Below, in pieces: positions 37,887 to 50,521 of a stretch of DNA of 64,000 bases. Below the pieces are notes generated by a model. That model searched no databases, was not told the DNA's origin, and was given only the letters and a program-made list of their open reading frames with translations. The stretch covers positions 2,232,001 through 2,296,000 of the forward strand of contig NW_027192671.1 of assembly GCF_949987515.2 (NCBI RefSeq), written 5' to 3'. This DNA comes from Delphinus delphis (Eukaryota; Chordata; Mammalia; Artiodactyla; Delphinidae). The position numbers and the translations under genes are program-made. Numbering within the stretch: the stretch's first letter is position 1; every line of letters starts with the position of its first letter.

Positions 37887-39464
37887 TGCGTTTTTTCCTG
37901 AATATATTCAGGAAAAAACGCATACGCCCTTTTTGGCCAACCAAGCAAGCTTGCAAAGGAAATCTGCACTACAATGAAGTCTCACTTCCCCCCGGTCAAA
38001 AGGGCCATCTGAAAAAAGTGTAAAATCCAGAAAGGCAGGACAGGCCATGGAGAACTGGGAGCCTTGTTATGCTGATGGGCGGGATGTAAATTGCCAACAG
38101 ACACTCGGGAGAAGTGTATGGTGTTTCCTGAAACATCTAAAAAACAAAGCAACAGAGCCTAGGGCACTGCCACTTATGGTCCTATAGCTTAGGGAAATTA
38201 AAATCAAAAAGACACAGCCACCCCAAAGTTTGGGACGCCTCTGTTTACAAGAACCTCGTTTACAGTACAAGTTCAACATCGCAGAAAGTGAAAAATGGAG
38301 AAAGAAGTTGTGGTATTTACTTACAAAGCAATATCACTCAGCAATGAAATCTGTGTCATCAGGCCCTTAGCAGCACAATGAGTGGATTCAGGTATGATGA
38401 TTCTAACTGAAATAAGTCACACAGAAAAAGAAACATCATAAGATATCAGTAATACACGGAATGTAAACTTGGCTACACAGGAACTGAATTACAGAACAGA
38501 ACAGGGTCTCAAATTTAGAAAACCAACTTATGCTTGCTTAAGGGTAAAGGTGAGTTGGGTGCTGCATAAAACCAGAGATTGAAATGAGCACAGATAAAGT
38601 TCCTTAAGTCAAATATGGAATAGACAAGAGCTACTCCTTGCTCAACGAAATGGACTCAACACCGCATATTAAACGCCTAAGAATGTACCTGACTAGTAAT
38701 TATCGTAAAACCTATGGATTGCTATGTCTCCAAAAGAGAATCAAGCATGTGTACAGGGGCATAAATGCAGCAGTGATAGGATTGGAGAGGTTCGGTGAGC
38801 AAATGAAGACCCTTTGAAGTCATATTGCATGGTACCCATTACACGGGTCTCAACTCTACAGGTTTAAGGTATTCTTCCTTCAGCTAAAACATGCATGTGG
38901 AACCCAAGTATGATCAACCATGTGAACGGGAGACGTGTTCAAATATGTCTCAGTTTTCCTCCCCTGGTACTCGGGTGCAACATTCCAGATGCTTTACTAA
39001 CACTCTCCCCACTTGGAGAGTCAGCGCCTTTAACCTCCTGTTTGGCCCAGTTTGCAATTTCTGCGGAAGATGAACAGGAATAGCGAGAACCAATGAGAGG
39101 CTAGCTGGAGGTGTCTGGACGGGCAAATTTAACTCTCATTTCCCACCAGGAAGAGGAAATAACCAAAGGCTCAGCGTGCCGTACCGGAAACAGATTAGGG
39201 CCTGAAGCCATCCTGCCGTGTTGCGGCCAGGTCACAAGAAAGCGAGTTGAAGAAAGGAGCTCAGGGGCACTGTAATTCACAAACCTGCAGAGTTATAAAT
39301 GACAGCTATCGTCCAAAAATAGACTGAAGTAAGGCTGCCAAGAGGACTTGAAAGCGGGGCAGAATTGCAGGAAACCGATTTCAGGAGGTAGACTGGAATT
39401 GCATTGAAAGCATAGGAAAAGAGGCAGAACGTCCACAATGATGCACTTGGCCAAAAAGGGCGTA
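37887..39464. repeat. Satellite unit 25 (A-type)
   Basis: 1,578 bp through loss of one G in GTGAGTTGGGTGC. GACACTCGGG, ATGGAGAAAGAAG, AGTAATTATCG, ACTCTACAGG, CCAGATGC and GGAAACAGATT. CCAGATGC also appears in units 26, 28 and 35. Confidence 0.95.
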
Positions 39465-41044
39465 TGCGTTTTTTCCTGAATATATTCAGGAAAAAACGCA
39501 TACGCCCTTTTTGGACAACCAAGCAAGCTTGCAAAGGAAATCTGCACTACAATGAAGTCTCACTTCCCCCCGGTCAAAAGGGCCATCTGAAAAAAGGGTA
39601 AAATCCAGAAAGGCAGGACAGGCCATGGAGAACTGGGAGCCTTGTTATGCTGATGGGCGGGTTGTAAATTGCCAACAACCACTCGGGAGAAGTGTATGGT
39701 GTTTCCTGAAACATCTAAAAAACAAAGCAACAGAACCTAGGGCACTTCCACTTATGGTCCTATAGCTTAGGGAAATTAAAATCAAAAAGACACAGCCACC
39801 CCAAAGTTTGGAACGGCTCTGTTTACAAGAACCTCGTTTACAGTACAAGTTCAACATCGCAGAAAGTGAAAAATGGATAAAGAAGTTGTGGTATTCACTT
39901 ACAAAGCAATATCACTCAGCAATGAAATCTGTGTCATCAGGCCCTTAGCATCACAATGAGTGGATTCAGGTATGATAATTCTAACTGAAATAAGTCACAC
40001 AGAAAAAGAAACATCATAAGATATCAGTAATACACGGAATGTAAACTTGGCTACACAGGAACTGAATTACAGAACAGAACAGGGTCTCAAATTTAGAAAA
40101 CCAACTTATGCTTGCTTAAGGGGAAAGGTGAGTTGGGTTGCTGCATAAAACCAGAGATTGAAATGAGCACAGATAAAGTTCCTTAAGCCAAATATGGAAT
40201 AGACAAGAGCTACTCCTTGCTCAACGAAATGGACTCAACACCGCATATTAAACGCCTAAGAATGTACCTGACTAGTAAGTATCTTAAAACCTATGGATTG
40301 CTATGTCTCCGAAAGAGAATCAAGCATGTGTACAGGGGCATAAACGCAGCAGTGATAGGATTGGAGAGGTTCGGTGAGCAAATGAAGACCCTTTGAAGTC
40401 ATATTGCATGGTACCCATTCCACGGGTTTCAACTACCCAGGTTTTAGGTATTCTTCCTTCAGCTAAAACATGCATGTGGAACCCAGAGTATGATCAACCA
40501 TGTGATCGGGAGACGTGTTCAAATATGTCTCAGTTTTCCTCCCCTGGTACTCGGGTGCAACATTCCAGATGCTTTACTAACACTCTCCCCACTTGGAGAG
40601 TCAGCGCCTTTAACCTCCTGTTTGGCACAGTTTGCAATTTCTGCGGAAGATGAACAGGAATAGCGAGAACCAATGAGAGACTAGCTGGAGGTGTCTGGAC
40701 GGGCAAATTTAACTCTCATTTCCCACCAGGAAGAGGAATTAACCAAAGGCTCAGCGTGCGATACCGGAACCATATTAGGGCCTGAAGCCATCCTGCGGTG
40801 TTGCGGCCAGCTCACAAGAAAGCGAGTTGAAGAAAGGAGCTCAGGGGCACTGTAATTCACAAACCTGCAGAGTTATAAATGACAGCTATCGTCCAAAAAT
40901 ATACTGAAGTAAGGCTGCGAAGAGGACTTGAAAGCGGGGCAGAATTGCAGGAAACCGATTTCAGGAGGTAGACTGGAATTGCATTGAAAGCATAGGAAAA
41001 GAGGCAGAACGTCCACAATGATGCACTTGGCCAAAAAGGGCGTA
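39465..41044. repeat. Satellite unit 26 (B-type, dimer member 1)
   Basis: The outer right palindrome arm has GGACAA. B1 marks: ACCCAGGTTTTAGG, CCCAGAGTATG, GTGATCGGG, CCAGATGC, TTTGGCACAG, GTGCGATACCGGAACCATATT. Private: AAAAAGGGTAAAATC, ATGATAATTC, GGGTTGCTGC, GCTGCGAAGAGG. Confidence 0.95.
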
Positions 41045-42623
41045 TGCGTTTTTTCCTGAATATATTCAGGAAAAAACGCATACGCCCTTTTTGGCCAACC
41101 AAGCAAGCTTGCAAAGGAAATCTGCACTACAATGAAGTCTCACTTCCCCCCGGTCAAAAGGGCCATCTGAAAAAAGTGTAAAATCCAGAAAGGCAGGACA
41201 GGCCATGGAGAACTGGGAGCCTTGTTATGCTGATGGGCGGGATGTAAGTTGCCAACAACCACTCGGGAGAAGTGTATGGTGTTTCCTGAAACATCTAAAA
41301 AACAAAGCAACAGAACCTAGGGCACTTCCACTTATGGTCCTATAGCTTAGGGAAATTAAAATCAAAAAGACACAGCCACCCCAAAGTTTGGAACGGCTCT
41401 GTTTACAAGAACCTCGTTTACAGTACAAGTTCAACATCGCAGAAAGTGAAAAATGGATAAAGAAGTTGTGGTATTTACTTACAAAGCAATATCACTCAGC
41501 AATGAAATCTGTGTCATCAGGCCCTTAGCAGCACAATGAGTGGATTCAGGTATGATGATTCTAACTGAAGTAAGTCACACAGAAAAAGAAACATCATAAG
41601 ATATCAGTAATACACGGAATGTAAACTTGGCTACACAGGAACTGAATTACAGAACAGAACAGGGACTCAAATTTAGAAAAACAACTTATGCTTGCTTAAG
41701 GGTAAAGGTGAGTTGGGGTGCTGCATAAAACCAGAGATTGAAATGAGCACACATAAAGTTCCTTAAGCCAAATATGGAATAGACAAGAGCTACTCCTTGC
41801 TCAATGAAATGGACTCAACACCGCATATTAAACGCCTAAGAATGTACCTGACTTGTAAGTATCTTAAAACCTATGGATTGCTATGTCTCCAAAAGAGAAT
41901 CAAGCATGTGTACAGGGGCATAAACGCAGCAGTGATAGGATTGGAGAGGTTCGGTGAGCAAATGAAGACCCTTTGAAGTCATATTGCATGGTACCCATTC
42001 CACGGGTTTCAACTACCCAGGTTTAAGGTATTCTTCCTTCAGGTAAAACATGCATGTGGAACCTAGAGTATGATAAACCATGTGATCGAGAGACGTGTTC
42101 AAATATGTCTCAGTTTTCGTACCCTGGTACTCGGGTGCAACATTCCAGACGCTTTACTAACACTCTCCCGACTTGGAGAGTCAGTCCCTTTAACCTCCTG
42201 TTTGGCCCAGTTTGCAATTTCTGCGGAAGATGAACAGGAATAGCGAGAACCAATGGAGACTAGCTGGAGGTGTCTGGACGGGCAAATTTAACTCTCATTT
42301 CCTACCAGGAAGAGGAATTAACCAAAGCCTCAGCGTGCCATGCCAGAACCAGATTAGGGCCTGAAGCCATCCTGCCGTGTTGCGGCCAGGTCACAAGAAA
42401 GCGAGTTGAAGAAAGGAGCTCAGGGGCACTGTAATTCACAAACCTGCAGAGTTATAAATGACAGCTATCGTCCAAAAATAGACTGAAGTAAGGCTGCCAA
42501 GAGGACTTGAAAGCGGGGCAGAATTGCAGGAAACCGATTTCAGGAGGTAGACTGGAATTGCATTGAAAGCATAGGAAAAGAGGCAGAACGTCCACAATGA
42601 TGCACTTGGCCAAAAAGGGCGTA
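41045..42623. repeat. Satellite unit 27 (B-type, dimer member 2)
   Basis: B2 marks: CAGGTAAAAC, CCTAGAGTATGATAAACC, TTTTCGTACCC, CTCCCGACTTGG, AGTCCCTTT, ACCAATGGAGAC (one base lost), CATTTCCTACC, ACAGGGACTC, CAATGAAATGG. These recur in unit 29. Confidence 0.95.
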
Positions 42624-44203
42624 TGCGTTTTTTCGTGAATATATTCAGGAAAAAACGCATACGCCCTTTTTGGCCAACCAAGCAAGCTTGCAAAGGAAAT
42701 CTGCACTACAATGAAGTCTCACTTCCCCCCGGTCAAAAGGGCCATCTGAAAAAAGTGTAAAATCCAGAAAGGCAGGACAGGCCATGGAGAACTGGGAGCC
42801 TTGTTATGCTGATGGGCGGGTTGTAAATTGCCAACAACCACTCGGGAGAAGTGTATGGTGTTTCCTGAAACATCTAAAAAACAAAGCAACAGAACCTAGG
42901 GCACTTCCACTTATGGTCCTATAGCTTAGGGAAATTAAAATCAAAAAGACACAGCCACCCCAAAGTTTGGAACGGCTCTGTTTACAAGAACCTCGTTTAC
43001 AGTACAAGTTCAACATCGCAGAAAGTGAAAAATGGATAAAGAAGTTGTGGTATTTACTTACAAAGCAATATCACTCAGCAATGAAATCTGTGTCATCAGG
43101 CCCTTAGCAGCACAATGAGTGGATTCAGGTATGATGATTCTAACTGAAATAAGTCACACAGAAAAAGAAACATCATAAGATATCAGTAATACACGGAATG
43201 TAAACTTGGCTACACAGGAACTGAATTACAGAACAGAACAGGGTCTCAAATTTAGAAAACCAACTTATGCTTGCTTAAGGGTAAAGGTGAGTTGGGGTGC
43301 TGCATAAAACCAGAGATTGAAATGAGCACAGATAAAGTTCCTTAAGCCAAATATGGAATAGACAAGAGCTACTCCTTGCTCAACGAAATGGACTCAACAC
43401 CGCATATTAAACGCCTAAGAATGTACCTGACTAGTAAGTATCGTAAAACCTATGGATTTCTATGTCTCCGAAAGAGAATCAAGCATGTGTACAGGGGCAT
43501 AAACGCAGCAGTGATAGGATTGGAGAGGTTCGGTGAGCAAATGAAGACCCTTTGAAGTCATATTGCATGGTACCCATTCCACGGGTTTCAACTACCCAGG
43601 TTTTAGGTATTCTTCCTTCAGCTAAAACATGCATGTGGAACCCAGAGTATGATCAACCATGTGATCGGGAGACGTGTTCAAATATGTCTCAGTTTTCCTC
43701 CCCTGGTACTCGGGTGCAACATTCCAGATGCTTTACTAACACTCTCCCCACTTGGAGAGTCAGCGCCTTTAACCTTCTGTTTGGCACAGCTTGCAATTTA
43801 TGCGGAAGATGAACAGGAATAGCGAGAACCAATGAGAGGCTAGCTGGAGGTGTCTGGACGGGCAAATTTAACTCTCATTTCCCACCAGGAAGAGGAATTA
43901 ACCAAAGGCTCAGCGTGCGATACCGGAACCATATTAGGGCCTGAAGCCATCCTGCAGTGTTGCGGCCAGCTCAAAAGAAAGCGAGTTGAAGAAAGGAGCT
44001 CAGGGGCACTGTAATTCACAAACCTGCAGAGTTATAAATGACAGCTATCGTCCAAAAATAGACTGAAGTAAGGCTGCCAAGAGGACTTGAAAGCGGGGCA
44101 GAATTGCAGGAAACCGATTTCAGGAGGTAGACTGGAATTGCATTGAAAGCATAGGAAAAGAGGCAGAACGTCCACAATGATGCACTTGGCCAAAAAGGGC
44201 GTA
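42624..44203. repeat. Satellite unit 28 (B-type, dimer member 1)
   Basis: Repeats the B1 marks of unit 26 at an offset of 3,159. The palindrome left arm has TTTTTTCGTGAA with no matching change on the right. Private: GGATTTCTATG, AACCTTCTG, CACAGCTTGCAATTTATG. Confidence 0.95.
43545..43790. other. B-haplotype segment, reference copy
   Basis: The B haplotype replaces GGGTCTCAACTCTCCAGG by GGGTTTCAACTACCCAGG, CCCAAGTATG by CCYAGAGTATG (one base longer, hence 1,580-bp units), and usually GTGAACGGG by GTGATCGGG. Many B units also have TTTTCGTACCC and AGTCCCTTT. It is present in units 2, 23, 26-32, 34-37 and 40. Confidence 0.85.
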
Positions 44204-45781
44204 TGCGTTTTTTCCTGAATATATTCAGGAAAAAACGCATACGCCCTTTTTGGCCAACCAAGCAAGCTTGCAAAGGAAATCTGCACTACAATGAAGTCTC
44301 ACTTCCCCCGGGTCAAAAGGGCCATCTGAAAAAAGTGTAAAATCCAGAAAGGCAGGACAGGCCATGGAGAACTGGGAGCCTTGTTATGCTGGTGGGCGGG
44401 ATGTAAATTGCCAACAACCACTCGGGAGAAGTGTATGGTGTTTCCTGAAACATCTAAAAAACAAAGCAACAGAACCTAGGGCACTTCCACTTATGGTCCT
44501 ATAGCTTAGGGAAATTAAAATCAAAAAGACACAGCCACCCCAAAGTTTGGAACGGCTCTGTTTACAAGAACCTCGTTTACAGTACAAGTTCAACATCGCA
44601 GAAAGTGAAAAATGGATAAAGAAGTTGTGGTATTTACTTACAAAGCAATATCACTCAGCAATGAAATCTGTGTCATCAGGCCCTTAGCAGCACAATGAGT
44701 GGATTCAGGTATGATGATTCTAACTGAAGTAAGTCACACAGAAAAAGAAACATCATAAGATATCAGTAATACACGGAATGTAAACTTGGCTACACAGGAA
44801 CTGAATTACAGAACAGAACAGGGACTCAAATTTAGAAAAAAACTTATGCTTGCTTAAGGGTAAAGGTGAGTTGGGGTGCTGCATAAAACCAGAGATTGAA
44901 ATGAGCACAGATTAAGTTCCTTAAACCAAATATGGAATAGACAAGAGCTACTCCTTGCTCAATGAAATGGACTCAACACCGCATATTAAACGCCTAAGAA
45001 TGTACCTGACTTGTAAGTATCTTAAAACCTATGGATTGCTATGTCTCCAAAAGAGAATCAAGCATGTGTACAGGGGCATAAACGCAGCAGTGATAGGATT
45101 AGAGAGGTTCGGTGAGCAAATGAAGACCCTTTGAAGTCATATTGCATGGTACCCATTCCACGGGTTTCAACTACCCAGGTTTAAGGTATTCTTCCTTCAG
45201 CTAAAACATGCATGTGGAACCTAGAGTATGATAAACCATGTGATTGGGAGACGTGTTCAAATATGTCTCAGTTTTCGTACCCTGGTATTCGGGTGCAACA
45301 TTCCAGACGCTTTACTAACACTCTCCCGACTTGGAAAGTCAGTCCCTTTAACCTCCTGTTTGGGCCAGTTTGCAATTTCTGCGGAAGATGAACAGGAATA
45401 GCGAGAACCAATGGAGACTAGCTGGAGGTGTCTGGACGGGCAAATTTAACTCTCATTTCCTACCAGGAAGAGGAATTAACCAAAGGCTGAGCGTGCCATG
45501 CCAGAACCAAATTAGGGCCTGAAGCCATCCTGTCGTGTTGCGGCCAGGTCACAAGAAAGCGAGTTGAAGAAAGGAGCTCAGGGGCACTGTAATTCACAAA
45601 CCTGCAGAGTTATAAATGACAGCTATCGTCCAAAAATAGACTGAAGTAAGGCTGCCAAGAGGACTTGAAAGTGGGGCAGAATTGCAGGAAACCGATTTCA
45701 GGAGGTAGACTGGAATTGCATTGAAAGCATAGGAAAAGAGCCAGAACGTCCACAATGATGCACTTGGCCAAAAAGGGCGTA
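44204..45781. repeat. Satellite unit 29 (B-type, dimer member 2)
   Basis: Repeats unit 27 (GATGATAAACC, CTCCCGAC, CCAATGGAGAC, ACAGGGACTC). Private: CCCCCGGGTC, GCTGGTGGGC, GATTAAGTTCCTTAAACC, GGATTAGAGAGG, GGTATTCGGG, GGAAAGTC, AACCAAATTAGG, CCTGTCGTG. Two losses and one gain give 1,578 bp. Confidence 0.95.
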
Positions 45782-47361
45782 TGCGTTTTTTCGTGAATAT
45801 ATTCAGGAAAAAACGCATACGCCCTTTTTGGCCAACCAAGCAAGCTTGCAAAGGAAATGTGCACTACAATGAAGTCTCACTTCCCCCCGGTCAAAAGGGC
45901 CATCTGAAAAAAGTGTAAAATCCAGAAAGGCAGGACAGGCCATGGAGAACTGGGAGCCTTGTTATGCTGATGGGCGGGATGTAAATTGCCAACAACCACT
46001 CGGGAGAAGTGTATGGTGTTTCCTGAAACATCTAAAAAACAAAGCAACAGAGCCTAGGGCACTTCCACTTATGGTCCTATAGCTTAGGGAAATTAAAATC
46101 AAAAAGACACAGCCACCCCAAAGTTTGGGACGCCTCCGTTTACAAGAACCTCGTTTACCGTACAAGTTCAATATCACAGAAAGTGAAAAATGGATAAAGA
46201 ACTTGTGGTACTTACGTACAATGCAGTATCACTCAGCAATGAAATCTATGTCATCAGGCCCGTAGCAGCATAATGAGTGGATTCAGGTACGATGATTCTA
46301 ACTGAAGTAAGTCACACAGAAAAAGAAACATCATAAGATATCAGTAATACACGGAATGTAAACTTGGCTACACAGGAACTGCATTCCAAAACAGAACAGG
46401 GTCTCAAATTTAGAAAAGCAACTTATGCTTGCTTAAGGGGAAAGGTGAGTTGGGGTGCTGCATAAAACCAGAGATTGAAATGAGCACAGATAAAGTTCCT
46501 TAAGCCAAATATGGAATAGACAAGAGCTACTCCTTGCTCAACGAAATGGACTCAACACCCCATATTAAACGCCTAAGAATGTACCTGACTTGTAATTATC
46601 TTAAAACCTATGGATTGCTATGTCTCCGAAAGAGAATCAAGCATTTGTACAGGGGCATAAACGCAGCAGTGATAGGATTGGAGAGGTTCAGTGAGCAAAT
46701 GAAGACCCTTTGAAGTCATATTGCATGGTACCCATTCCACGGGTTTCAACTACCCAGGTTTAAGGTATTCTTCCTTCAGCTAAAACATGCATGTGGAACC
46801 TAGAGTATGATCAACCATGTGATCGGGAGACGTGTTCAAATATGTCTCAGTTTTCCTCCCCTGGTACTCGGGTGCAACATTCCAGACGCTTTACTAACAC
46901 TCTCCCTACATGGAGAGTCAGTGCCTTTAACCTCCTGTTTGCCCCAGTTTGCAATTTCTGCGGAAGATGAACAGGAATAGCGAGAACCAATGAGAGACTA
47001 GCTGGAGGTGTCTGGACGGGCAAATTTAACTCTCATTTCCCACCAGGAAGAGGAATTAACCAAAGGCTCAGCGTGCCGTGCCGGAACCAGATTAAGGCCT
47101 GAAGCCATCCTGCGGTGTTGCGGCCAGGTCACAAGAAAGCGAGTTGAAGAAAGGAGCTCAGGGGCACTGTAATTCACAAACCTGCAGAGTTATAAATGAC
47201 AGCTATCGTCCAAAAATAGACTGAAGTAAGGCTGCCAAGAGGACTTGAAAGCGGGGCAGAATTGCAGGAAACCGATTTCAGGAGGTAGACTGGAATTGCA
47301 TTGAAAGCATAGGAAATGAGGCAGAACGTCCACAATGATGCACTTGGCCAAAAAGGGCGTA
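45782..47361. repeat. Satellite unit 30 (B-type with C segment)
   Basis: The palindrome carries TTTTTTCGTGAA, as in unit 28. From about 46130 to 46400 it has the C haplotype (CCGTACAAGTTCAATATCAC, GGTACTTACGTACAATGCAG, GCATAATG, GTACGATG, CATTCCAAAACA). Private: CTCCCTACATGG, TTTGCCCCAG, GATTAAGGCC. Confidence 0.95.
46130..46400. other. C-haplotype segment, reference copy
   Basis: A third version of unit positions about 350-610: CCGTACAAGTTCAATATCAC, GAACTTGTGGTACTTACG, TACAATGCAGTATC, AGCAGCATAATG, GTACGATG and ATTCCAAAACA. It is complete in units 30, 31, 35 and 40, fragmentary in 20 and 41, and absent from the homogeneous A block apart from unit 20 (and ATCACAG in unit 21). Confidence 0.8.
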
Positions 47362-48941
47362 TGCGTTTTTTCCTGAATATATTCAGGAAAAAACGCATAC
47401 GCCCTTTTTGGCCAACCAAGCAAGCTTGCAAAGGAAATCTGCACTACAATGAAGTCTCTCTTCAACCCGGTCAAAAGGGCCATCTGAAAAAAGTGTAAAA
47501 TCCAGAAAGGCAGGACAGGCCATGGACACCTGGGAGCCTTGTTATGCTGATGGGCGGGTTGTAAATTGCCAACAACCACTCCGGAGAAGTGTATGGTGTT
47601 TCCTGAAACATCTAAAAAACAAAGCAACAGAACCTAGGGCACTTCCACTTATGGTCCTATAGCTTAGGAAAATTAAAATCAAAAAGACACAGCCACCCCA
47701 AAGTTTGGGACGCCTCTGTTTACAAGAACCTCATTTACCGTACAAGTTCAATATCACAGAAAGTGAAAAATGGATAAAGAACTTGTGGTACTTTCGTACA
47801 ATGCAGTATCACTCAGCAATGAAATCTATATCATCAGGCCCGTAGCAGCATAATGAGTGGATTCAGGTACGATGATTCTAACTGAAATAAGTCACACAGA
47901 AAAAGAAACATCATAAGGTATCACTAATACACAGAATGTAAACTTGGCTACACAGGAACTGAATTCCAAAACACAACAGGGTCTCAAATTTAGAAAAGCA
48001 ACTTATGCTTGCTTAAGGGGAAAGGTGAGTTGGGGTGCTGCATAAAACCAGAGATTGAAATGAGCACAGATAAAGGTCCTTAAGCCAAATATGGAATAGA
48101 CAAGAGCTACTCCTTGCTCAACGAAATGGACTCAACACCGCATGTTAAATGCCTAAGAATGTACCTGACTAGTAAGTATCTTAAAACCTATGGATTGCTA
48201 TGTCTCCGAAAGAGAATCAAGCATGTGTACAGGGGCATAAACGCAGCAGTGATAGGATTGGAGAGGTTCGGTGAGCAAATGAAGACCCTTTGAAGTCATA
48301 TTGCATGGTACCCATTCCACGGGTTTCAACTACCCAGGTTTAAGGTATTCTTCCTTCAGCTAAAACATGCATGTAGAACCTAGAGTATGATCAACCATGT
48401 GATCAGGAGACGTGTTCAAATATGTCTCAGTTTTCATACCCTGGTACTCGGGTGCAACATTCCAGACGCTTTACTAACACTCTCCCCACTTGGAGAGTCA
48501 GCGCCTTTAACCTCCTGTTTGGCCCAGTTTGCAATTTCTGCGGAAGATGAACAGGAATAGGGAGAACCAATGAGAGACTAGCTGGAGGTGTCTGGACGGG
48601 CAAATTTAACTCTCATTTCCCACCAGGAAGAGGAAATAACCAAAGGCTCAGCGTGCCGTGCCGGTAAGAGATTAGGGCCTGAAGCCATCCTGCGTTGTTG
48701 CGGCCAGCTCACAAGAAAGCGAGTTGAAGAAAGGAGCTCAGGGGCACTGTAATTCACAAACCTGCAGAGTTATAAATGACAGCTATCGTCCAAAAATAGA
48801 CTGAGGTAAGGCTGCCAAGAGGACTTGAAAGCGGGGCAGAATTGCAGGAAACCGATTTCAGGAGGTAGACTGGAATTGCATTGAAAGCATAGGAAAAGAG
48901 GCAGAACGTCCACAATGATGCACTTGGCCAAAAAGGGCGTA
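47362..48941. repeat. Satellite unit 31 (B-type with C segment, most diverged)
   Basis: Intact palindrome. C haplotype with further private changes: TCTCTTCAACCCGG, CCATGGACACC, CACTCCGGAG, CTTTCGTACAATGC, CTATATCATC, ATAAGGTATCAC, AAAACACAACAGG, GCATGTTAAATGCC, ATGTAGAACC, GATCAGGAG, TTTTCATACCC, CCGGTAAGAGATT, TGCGTTGTTG. Confidence 0.95.
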
Positions 48942-50521
48942 TGCGTTTTTTCCTGAATATATTCAGGAAAAAACGCATACGCCCTTTTTGGCCAACCAAG
49001 CAAGCTTGCAAAGGAAATCTGCACTACAATGAAGTCTCACTTCTCCCCGGTCAAAAGGGCCATCTGAAAAAAGTGTAAAATCCAGAAAGGCAGGACAGGC
49101 CATGGAGAACTGGGAGCCTTGTTATGCTGATGGGCGGGATGTAAATTGCCAACAGACACTCGGGAGAAGTGTATGGTGTTTCCTGAAACATCTAAAAAAC
49201 AAAGCAACAGAGCCTAGGGCACTTCCACTTATGGTCCTATAGCTTAGGGAATTTAAAATCAAAAAGACACAGCCACCCCAAATTTTCGAACGGCTCTGTT
49301 TACAAGAACCACGTTTACAGTACAAGTTGAACATCGCAGAAAGTGAAAAATGGATAAAGAAGTTGTGGTATTTACTTACAAAGCAATATCACTCAGCAAT
49401 GAAATCTGTATCATCAGGCCCTTAGCAGCACAATGAGTGGATTCAGGTATGTTGATTCTAACTGAAGTAAGTCACACAGAAAAAGAAACATCATAAGATA
49501 TCAGTAATACACGGAATGTAAACTTGGCTACACAGGAACTGAATTACAGAACAGAACAGGGTCTCAAATTTAGAAAACCAACTTATGCTTGCTTAAGGGT
49601 AAAGGTGAGTTGGGGTGCTGCATAAAACCAGAGATTGAAATGAGCACAGATAAAGTTCCTTAAGCCAAATATGGAATAGACAAGAGCTACTCCTTGCTCA
49701 ACGAAATGGACTCAACACCGCATATTAAACGCCTAAGAATGTACCTGACTAGTAAGTATCTTAAAACCTATGGATTGCTATGTCTCCGAAAGAGAATCAA
49801 GCATGTGTACAGGGGCATAAACGCAGCAGTGATAGGATTGGAGAGGTTCGGTGAGCAAATGAAGACCCTTTGAAGTCATATTGCATGGTACCCATTCCAC
49901 GGGTTTCAACTACCCAGGTTTTAGGTATTCTTCCTTCAGCTAAAACATGCATGTGGAACCCAGAGTATGATCAACCATGTGATCGGGAGACGTGTTCAAA
50001 TATGTCTCAGTTTTCGTACCCTGGTACTCGGGTGCAACATTCCAGACGCTTTACTAACACTCTCCCGACTTGGAGGGTCAGTGTCTTTAACCTCCTGATT
50101 GGCCCAGTTTGCAATTTCTGCGGAAGATGAACAGGAATAGCAAGAACCAATGAGAGACTAGCTGGAGGTGACTGGACGGGCAAATTTAACTCTCATTTCC
50201 CACCAGGAAGAGGAATTAACCAAAGGCTCAGCGTGCCGTGCCGGAACCAGATTAGGGCCTGAAGCCATCCTGCGGTGTTGCGGCCAGGTCACAAGAAAGC
50301 GAGTTGAAGAAAGGAGCTCAGGGGCACTGTAATTCACAAACCTGCAGAGTTATAAATGACAGCTATCGTCCAAAAATAGACTGAAGTAAGGCTGCCAAGA
50401 GGACTTGAAAGCGGGGCAGAATTGCAGGAAACCGATTTCAGGAGGTAGACTGGAATTGCATTGAAAGCATAGGAAAAGAGGCAGAACGTCCACAATGATG
50501 CACTTGGCCAAAAAGGGCGTA
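48942..50521. repeat. Satellite unit 32 (B-type)
   Basis: CTTCTCCCCGG, GGGAATTTAAAATC, CAAATTTTCGAACGG, AACCACGTTTAC, AAGTTGAACATCG, TATGTTGATTC, GGAGGGTCAGTGTC, CTCCTGATTGGC, ATAGCAAGAACC and GAGGTGACTGG. Every one of these rare marks is repeated in unit 34. Confidence 0.95.

Larger units (their letters stand above)
39465..45781. repeat. Dimeric higher-order repeat, 3,159-bp period
   Basis: Units 26 and 28 share GGTTTTAGG, CCAGATGC, TTTGGCACAG, GTGCGATACC and ACCATATT. Units 27 and 29 share ACAGGGACTC, CAATGAAATGG, GATGATAAACC, CTCCCGAC and CCAATGGAGAC. The two types alternate. The unit 28 palindrome change (CGTGAA) appears again in unit 30, continuing the two-unit spacing. Confidence 0.85.

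Noticed and set aside
37531..37956. 141-aa minus-strand frame in unit 24
   Set aside because: It arises from the 8-bp deletion that fuses two chance frames; no other unit has it.
47190..47627. 145-aa minus-strand frame in unit 31
   Set aside because: Private changes in a diverged unit join two frames that are separate elsewhere. It is not a gene.
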